A stretch of 47,010 nt of DNA, taken from the IMG/VR virus record IMGVR_UViG_3300036857_000284, positions 1 through 47,010 of that record. One strand, 5' to 3'. Origin of the DNA: a virus. Positions within the stretch are counted from its first letter, which is position 1, and each line of letters begins with the position of its first letter. The position numbers and the translations under genes were made by a program. Below, piece by piece: positions 42,586-47,010 of this stretch. The notes beneath the pieces are model-generated. The model searched no databases. It was not told the origin of the DNA and worked only from the letters and a program-made list of their open reading frames with translations.

Positions 42586-42965
42586 GAGCCGGGAATGCCG
42601 AAATCGAAGGCCGGGATCGAGAACACGTTGCCCGACGTGACCGCTTGCGTGGCGGCAAGGTCGTTGTCGAGCAACAGTCGCGAGTTGACGCTATCGACGA
42701 TGGCCCATCGTGCGGCGGTGCCTGTGCCTGTCACCGCGCCGTCGGTGACGGCAACCGTGGTCACCTTGCGGCCGTTCGGCGTGCGGTCGGTCGGCCCGGT
42801 GAAACAATTGCCCGCGCCGAAATTCTTGTTGCCGAGCGCCTTCGTCGTGGTCGCCTCGGCATAGTCGACCGGCTCGCCGTTGCAAATATAGATATGCGTG
42901 GCCATCGCTTTGAGCCCCGCCACGAGCCCGTTGTCGAGCACGGTCGAGTGACACTTTCCAGCCAT
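42582..42965 (-). CDS. conserved phage protein (127 aa)
   Basis: MAGKCHSTVLDNGLVAGLKA followed by ATHIYICNGEPVDYAEATTT, GRKVTTVAVTDGAVTGTGTA and ARWAIVDSVNSRLLLDNDLA. Beta-rich, small, no signal peptide. I have seen similar proteins beside virion genes of alphaproteobacterial phages, without a known function. Possibly a head decoration or tail-tip factor. Confidence 0.6.
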   Translation of the reverse strand: MAGKCHSTVLDNGLVAGLKAMATHIYICNGEPVDYAEATTTKALGNKNFGAGNCFTGPTDRTPNGRKVTTVAVTDGAVTGTGTAARWAIVDSVNSRLLLDNDLAATQAVTSGNVFSIPAFDFGIPGS

Positions 42966-42978
42966 GTCAGAATCCCTC

Positions 42979-43599
42979 CTAGAGTTGTACGCCCTTGAAT
43001 CGTTCGTCGAATGTCGCGGGGTTTTGCTGTTGCTGATTCAATTGATCTTTCGCCGCCTTTGTCGCGGCGTCGGCGGCCTGTGCCACCTGCACGACCGTGT
43101 TCATTCCCGATTCAAGACGATTGCCGGGAATGCCCGCCTCGACGAACGACATTTCGAATTGCGCATACCCGCCGCGCTCGCGGGTTTCGGACATCGTGTA
43201 GCGTTCGCACGCAAACAACAGCGGGTTGCCGCTATCGTATCCGGCGAGCGTTAGCCGGGGATTGTAGGGGTCACTCAAAACCCCCGGTTCCTGCGCGTCG
43301 AGCACGGCGCACAGCGCGTCGCGTTGCTCGTCGTAGTTTATGAAACTGCCGCCCCATCGCGTGCGACCCTCGCGCGGAAGGATCGGCGCTTGCAGAACAT
43401 AGCCAACAATCTGATAGCGCAATGCGTGGCGACCCATGTCCTCGGCCCACGGCAGATCACGCTTAGGGTATTGATGTAGAACAATGCGCCGGCCGCTCGC
43501 GCGGCCTTGTTGCTCAACGTGGAAGGCGACGCCGCGGAACGACGCCTCGCGCAGGCGCAAGCGCCATTGCCGCGGCGAGGCGTCCTTGATTGTCGACAT
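42979..43599 (-). CDS. gpN N-terminal domain (DNA circularisation protein, PF07157 part)
   Basis: 206 residues; matches the N-terminal domain of Mu-type protein N: RLREASFRGVAFHVEQQGRA, SGRRIVLHQYPKRDLPWAED, MGRHALRYQIVGYVLQAPIL, and LLFACERYTMSETRERGGYA. Full-length gpN is near 490 residues, so this covers only the first part. The C-terminal part is encoded in the gene at 39477-40781, with three other genes in between. It ends with a helical glutamine-rich linker (QLNQQQQNPATFDERFKG). Confidence 0.8.
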   Translation of the reverse strand: MSTIKDASPRQWRLRLREASFRGVAFHVEQQGRASGRRIVLHQYPKRDLPWAEDMGRHALRYQIVGYVLQAPILPREGRTRWGGSFINYDEQRDALCAVLDAQEPGVLSDPYNPRLTLAGYDSGNPLLFACERYTMSETRERGGYAQFEMSFVEAGIPGNRLESGMNTVVQVAQAADAATKAAKDQLNQQQQNPATFDERFKGVQL

Positions 43600-43602
43600 G
43601 CA

Positions 43603-44403
43603 TCACCATCCCGAAACTATGTCGTAAGCGGCGACCTGCGGAATGGTCGTGCACGCTTCGATCTCATTGAATTTCGTCACCCAAACATTGCTCAATGAAT
43701 AGGTGCGCGCCGAAACTGCATTGACCATTTGCGCGGTCGAATTTGCCGCGAGAGTGACATGCGGCATGTATTGGCCGGCGGAAGGAACCGGGAGTTCATA
43801 AAGAAATTGCTCCGGCATCGGCGTGAAAGTAACGTTCGTCGTGTATCCAGATTCGCCGCCGCCGCTCACTGTGACTTGAATGCTATCGATTGCGGCATTG
43901 ATCGCCGCGAGATACGCGCCCGCTTTGATGATTGCGTTGTTCAAATCGACATAGTAGCGAATGAGGTTTGCCAAGTTTGCGTTGAGGGTATCGATTGCCG
44001 CATTGACCGCATCGACAACGCCCGCACTCGTAAGCGAACCAATGGCGGCAACCTGAAAGGTGTCGGTTTGCGCGATCCCGTTATAGGATTGTTGCCGTTT
44101 CATATTGAACAGCGATTCGAGCAATGATTGCTTGATCCGCTTCGCCTGCGCGAGCGTGAGCGGCGGCGTTTCGTTTTCGCCCGCTAATAGAAACCTATCG
44201 AAAATCGGCAGATACGGCGTCGGGTCAATGAACTTTTCCCGCACGGGCATGGTCGCGTCTTGCTTGCGCATGATCTCGCCATGGTCGCCGTGCCAGAACA
44301 GCAAGAAAACATTCGAGGCGACCGGCGAGGTATTGAGTCCGCTAATCGAGGCGTCGTCGATTGTCACCTGACCGTCGGAGGGGCAGATCCACCATTGCGC
44401 CAT
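43603..44403 (-). CDS. phage structural protein with DUF4376-like segment (266 aa)
   Basis: MAQWWICPSDGQVTIDDASI opens a beta-rich part; LTLAQAKRIKQSLLESLFNM and QAKRIKQS-type helix resembles DUF4376 of tail-fibre-assembly proteins. The middle includes a region of hydrophobic helices (AVNAAIDTLNANLANLIRYY, GAYLAAINAAIDSIQVTVSG). A polar C-terminus (VSARTYSLSNVWVTKFNEIE) follows. Position after the spike V gene suggests a tail tip or fibre connector. Confidence 0.55.
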   Translation of the reverse strand: MAQWWICPSDGQVTIDDASISGLNTSPVASNVFLLFWHGDHGEIMRKQDATMPVREKFIDPTPYLPIFDRFLLAGENETPPLTLAQAKRIKQSLLESLFNMKRQQSYNGIAQTDTFQVAAIGSLTSAGVVDAVNAAIDTLNANLANLIRYYVDLNNAIIKAGAYLAAINAAIDSIQVTVSGGGESGYTTNVTFTPMPEQFLYELPVPSAGQYMPHVTLAANSTAQMVNAVSARTYSLSNVWVTKFNEIEACTTIPQVAAYDIVSGW

Positions 44404-44406
44404 GCA

Positions 44407-45357
44407 TCACACGTCGCATTCGTCGGGCTTGATAATGATCGGTTTCGACGAGTAGCAATTCTTGGTTTTCGAATCGACCCAAATCACTTGGCCTTGCTCG
44501 CTCATGATATGAGTGTGATCCTTGTCGCACCGATACGATTTCTTTTTGTCCCCCGGCATGTGGTGCATCCAATCTTTTTTGCGGTCGTAATAGCCGATAT
44601 CGCCGCCGCCTTCGTTGAAATTGATTCGCTGTTGCGTGAATTGAGCCTCCGTGTTCACGGAGTCGCCTTCGTGCTTGTAATTGCTCTTGCTCCCGTCGGG
44701 GAGCTCGCCCTTGTCCTGTCCGCCGCCGCTATCGGCCGCCTTCGGGCCCGCGCCCCCGCCTCCGCCGCTCTGTTGCTTTTGTTCTTTCTTGCGGCGTTGC
44801 TTTTTCTTGTTGGCATGACGGATGGAGATCATGCGCTGTTGTGATTGCCCATCCGCGCGCGGCACAAGCGAGCGTTCGTTTTGCTGATCATTGCATGTGA
44901 CGATATAGAACCCGTCCGCATTGTCGCCGTGCACGCGATGGAACGCCATCTGCCCGGATCCGTCGGCGGAATAGAACGCGGCCTCGCCTTGGCGCAAACC
45001 GTAAGGCCGCGCGCGCCGATCGTTGGACATGCCGACCGGGTGCGAGGCGGATCCGTTGACGTAGTTCACAATGAACTCCGCGGCTTCGCCTTGGGGCTGT
45101 TGCTTGTTCCAATCCTGCCCGCCCTGTTGCGCTTGCTGGCCCTGTTGCTTGTTGTCGTCCTCCTTCTGTTTGACCGCGGTCGCCGTCATGCCGAGCGGCG
45201 TCCACATTTCAAACGACGTGTGCGTGCGTGAGAATCCGGTGTCGCCGGTCTTGCACTCTTGGCACAGGTGGTCGTCGTCGATTTCGCGAATGGTGCCGCG
45301 GCCAACGGTCGAGGTCGTGACGCGGTGCGCGGCGTCGTTGGCATTGGTGCGTGACAT
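44407..45357 (-). CDS. baseplate central spike V (Mu gp45 family)
   Basis: 316 residues. Begins MSRTNANDAAHRVTTSTVGR; a cysteine pair (LCQECKTGDTGF) lies near residue 35, and after a low-complexity glutamine-rich part (QQGQQAQQGGQDWNKQQPQG) the beta-domain EFIVNYVNGSASHPVGM and GEAAFYSADGSGQMAFH matches gp45/V. A polyglycine/lysine linker and a C-terminal HTHIMSEQGQVIWVDS follow; the end contains further histidines and cysteines. It forms the puncturing spike of the contractile tail. The start shares a base with the preceding stop. Confidence 0.8.
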   Translation of the reverse strand: MSRTNANDAAHRVTTSTVGRGTIREIDDDHLCQECKTGDTGFSRTHTSFEMWTPLGMTATAVKQKEDDNKQQGQQAQQGGQDWNKQQPQGEAAEFIVNYVNGSASHPVGMSNDRRARPYGLRQGEAAFYSADGSGQMAFHRVHGDNADGFYIVTCNDQQNERSLVPRADGQSQQRMISIRHANKKKQRRKKEQKQQSGGGGGAGPKAADSGGGQDKGELPDGSKSNYKHEGDSVNTEAQFTQQRINFNEGGGDIGYYDRKKDWMHHMPGDKKKSYRCDKDHTHIMSEQGQVIWVDSKTKNCYSSKPIIIKPDECDV

Positions 45358-46652
45358 TAGACGTTTGTCCCCTGATCGGAGGTGCCTTCGGCCTGCGGAT
45401 AGTTGCCGCCGTTCATGGCGGCCGCGTTGACCAATTCGAGCGTCGAGCGCGTGCCGCTTTGATTGTCCTGTGAGAACGTCACCGCCTTGAGCATGAGCGG
45501 GCGTTGCATGATTAGCATGGGCGAGTCGACATAGACGAGCTCGCCCGGATCCCACAGGCCGCCGTTCGGCCGCTGCCATCCGACGCAAACCACGGTGACG
45601 AATATTTGGTTGGAGTCGTCGACGTTCTTCTCGATCCGAACACGGTTTTCGAGCATGGCTTTCGACCACGCCGGAATCTCTGACATCATGAGCTTGGGCA
45701 AAAACTGACTCGAAAACTGCGCCGGCGACCCGCCTTGCGAATAGGTGCCGTGGGTCGGCTTCGCGCCCCAATCGTCATCCTTGCCCGGGCGTTGTCCGCT
45801 CGACGTATAGGGTTGCCCGCCGCCGCTGCCGCCGCCGGCCTGCGGGAAATTGCCGCCGGCCGCGATCTGGCGATTGTGAATGACCTCGCGGCCGATCAGA
45901 ATATTTTTGCCCTCGACCACGGCCGGCATTCCGGAGTCATTGATCATGCCGCGAATGAGATATGAGCCGTCATTCGATTCGCCGGTGAGCGCGTTTTTCG
46001 CCCGCGCGTATTTCTCGACGAACTCCGCGACCGTCTCGCCCGGTTGCGAGTTCGCGCGCGGGATCTTCGAGCCGTCGATTGTCCCCAACGTTTTGAGCTT
46101 GATCCCATAGGGCGCGATCGCCGACTTGGCGATTTCCACGAGCGATTTATTGTTCCACTCACCGGTCGGCGAAATCACCGTGCCGCGGCCGAGCACGTCG
46201 GTATTGCCGACGGATTGGATCTCGACCGAGTGTTGGGTCGCGTCGTAGTAGACTTGCCGCGTCGCGACCTGCCCGGTGATCACGAGCATGCCGTCGAGAT
46301 AGACCTCACACTTATCGCCCGGGCGGATGCGAAGGAACGCCCAATCCTGCGCCCACGGGGTTTGCTCCGAGCATGTGAGGCGACATTGCCGCGGCGGTTT
46401 ACCGTACCATTCGATCCGCACGTACACCGATTCCCACTCGAAATACTCCTCGCCGTTGATCACCACGACCGCGCGCATGAGATAGGGCGGACGGAAGAAT
46501 GCTTTCGTGCTGCGGTTCGTGCCGCCCTGCGGTGTGTCGCGGCCCTCGCCGCCGGTACTGTTGCCCTCCGATGCCTTGCCTTCCGGCGCAGCATCGGATC
46601 CGGGCGTATCGGTTTCGGGCGTAACGATGACTTCGGGAAGATCTTCGGCCAT
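45357..46652 (-). CDS. baseplate hub protein P (Mu gp44/late control D-type)
   Basis: 431 residues. Low-complexity start (PETDTPGSDAAPEGKASEGN), then a hub-type core: VVVINGEEYFEWESVYVRIE, RIRPGDKCEVYLDGMLVITG, ATQHSVEIQSVGNTDVLGRG, then WNNKSLVEIAKSAIAPYGIK and EFVEKYARAKNALTGESNDG. The C-terminal half has IFVTVVCVGWQRPNGGLWDP and VYVDSPMLIMQRPLMLKAVT. It is the base of the tail tip on which the V spike sits, and the operon order (tape-side gene, P, V) agrees. Confidence 0.85.
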   Translation of the reverse strand: MAEDLPEVIVTPETDTPGSDAAPEGKASEGNSTGGEGRDTPQGGTNRSTKAFFRPPYLMRAVVVINGEEYFEWESVYVRIEWYGKPPRQCRLTCSEQTPWAQDWAFLRIRPGDKCEVYLDGMLVITGQVATRQVYYDATQHSVEIQSVGNTDVLGRGTVISPTGEWNNKSLVEIAKSAIAPYGIKLKTLGTIDGSKIPRANSQPGETVAEFVEKYARAKNALTGESNDGSYLIRGMINDSGMPAVVEGKNILIGREVIHNRQIAAGGNFPQAGGGSGGGQPYTSSGQRPGKDDDWGAKPTHGTYSQGGSPAQFSSQFLPKLMMSEIPAWSKAMLENRVRIEKNVDDSNQIFVTVVCVGWQRPNGGLWDPGELVYVDSPMLIMQRPLMLKAVTFSQDNQSGTRSTLELVNAAAMNGGNYPQAEGTSDQGTNV

Positions 46653-47010
46653 TAGGCTTGCGCGTAATTATTCCAATCGGACGTCCCCTCGCCGCCGTTC
46701 TCGCCCATCTGCGGGGTTTGTCGGAGCGAGGCGTCAATGAATTTCTTGTCCTTGGCGGCGTGCTTTTGCGACTTGCCCTTGACCTCGACATTGACCTTTG
46801 CGCCGCCGAGGTCGGAGCGTTTCTTGCGCTCCGGTGGCAAGGGGATATCTTGGCTCGCGCGGTTGCTCGACCGCCCGGTCACCCTATCGCGCTCCGTTTG
46901 GTCGACCGGATTTCGCATGCCGCGGTCGAGCGCGTCGCGCAATGCTTTTGACCCGCGATAGATCCCCGGAGCGCCGCCACGGGACGGGCCCACGACGTCG
47001 AGGTGGATCC
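46652..47010 (-). CDS. partial virion gene at window edge (C-terminal part, at least 118 codons)
   Basis: The frame is open to the right edge, entering as IHLDVVGPSRGGAPGIYRGS and continuing with a basic tail (ALRDALDRGMRNPVDQTERD, SDLGGAKVNVEVKGKSQK). The end shares a base with the start of hub P. In Mu-type tails the neighbour here is the tape measure or a tape-associated lysozyme; the C-terminal KVNVEV style resembles tape-measure ends, but the HLDVVG region could belong to a peptidase. No start is in the window, so this is truncated by the edge and not by mutation. Confidence 0.45.
   Translation of the reverse strand, partial: IHLDVVGPSRGGAPGIYRGSKALRDALDRGMRNPVDQTERDRVTGRSSNRASQDIPLPPERKKRSDLGGAKVNVEVKGKSQKHAAKDKKFIDASLRQTPQMGENGGEGTSDWNNYAQA

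Noticed and set aside
44407-45771. Longer form of spike V starting at 45771
   Set aside because: The added N-terminus is antisense-like arginine/histidine-rich sequence within hub P; the ATG at 45357 shares TAATG with the hub stop.
1-47010. CRISPR array, reverse transcriptase or diversity-generating template/variable repeat pair
   Set aside because: I looked for regular repeats with spacers and for a reverse transcriptase motif and saw none. The regular elements found (cassette junctions, TGCGGCACC units) have unequal spacing.
30237-47010. Capsid, portal or terminase genes
   Set aside because: None of the late proteins shows these families. The window ends in a tail gene, so the head genes are expected to the right.

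Overview
The window is most of a temperate tailed-phage genome (or prophage) of a high-GC alphaproteobacterial host. Relatives in Rhizobiales such as Bradyrhizobium or Rhodopseudomonas are my best guess. This rests on GC-rich, closely overlapped genes (ATGA, GTGA and TAATG junctions almost throughout), a tyrosine integrase, and several small genes of kinds I associate with that group. The tail genes are those of a Mu-type contractile tail (DNA-circularisation protein N, baseplate hub P, spike V, gp46, gp47/J, gp48), but integration would be by site-specific recombination, not transposition. Terminase, portal and capsid genes are absent and presumably lie beyond the right edge, where a virion gene is cut by the window end.

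Layout: (1) 1-323 is AT-richer DNA with no recognisable gene. (2) 324-10049, minus strand: HNH endonuclease, NusG-like factor, a repeat-rich intergenic region with a DnaA box, small accessory genes including a tandem array of eight coiled-coil cassettes (4020-5797), an excisionase-like gene, integrase, and a YdaS/Cro-like repressor. (3) 10106-13372, plus strand: a 203-aa protein, a solo ParB-like protein with small DNA-binding partners, and an isolated 291-aa gene of unknown function. (4) 13297-17191, minus strand: replication genes (GapR-like protein, MT-A70 methyltransferase, DUF7768-like, RuvC-like resolvase, RepA-like helicase). (5) 17431-30167, plus strand: a long early operon with a recombination module (28-aa membrane peptide, YqaJ exonuclease, HTH/zinc protein, AT-hook protein, RecT annealase), followed by about 30 tiny genes: zinc ribbons, membrane peptides, secreted proteins and HTH proteins. 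(6) A bidirectional terminator at 30195-30219 separates this from (7) 30237-47010, minus strand: the late operon, read right to left from tail genes through baseplate, fibres and spike to lysis genes and a three-domain endolysin.

How the parts work together: the divergent region around 10050-10105 is the likely lysis/lysogeny switch. Exonuclease and RecT form a two-component recombination pair beside a helicase and resolvase for replication. The NusG-like protein may modify transcription through the many hairpins. The most unusual features are the cassette array whose shared junction encodes both a C-terminal ALEGK peptide and the next gene's ribosome-binding site, a DNA-circularisation protein split into two distant genes, a tail-spike gene that appears to start at ATT, a sharply bounded synonymous recoding patch inside gene J, a nine-copy TGC(G/C)GCACC repeat region with a DnaA box, and a possible tRNA-like RNA. 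Assignments come from reading the sequence and remembered family motifs; no database search was possible.
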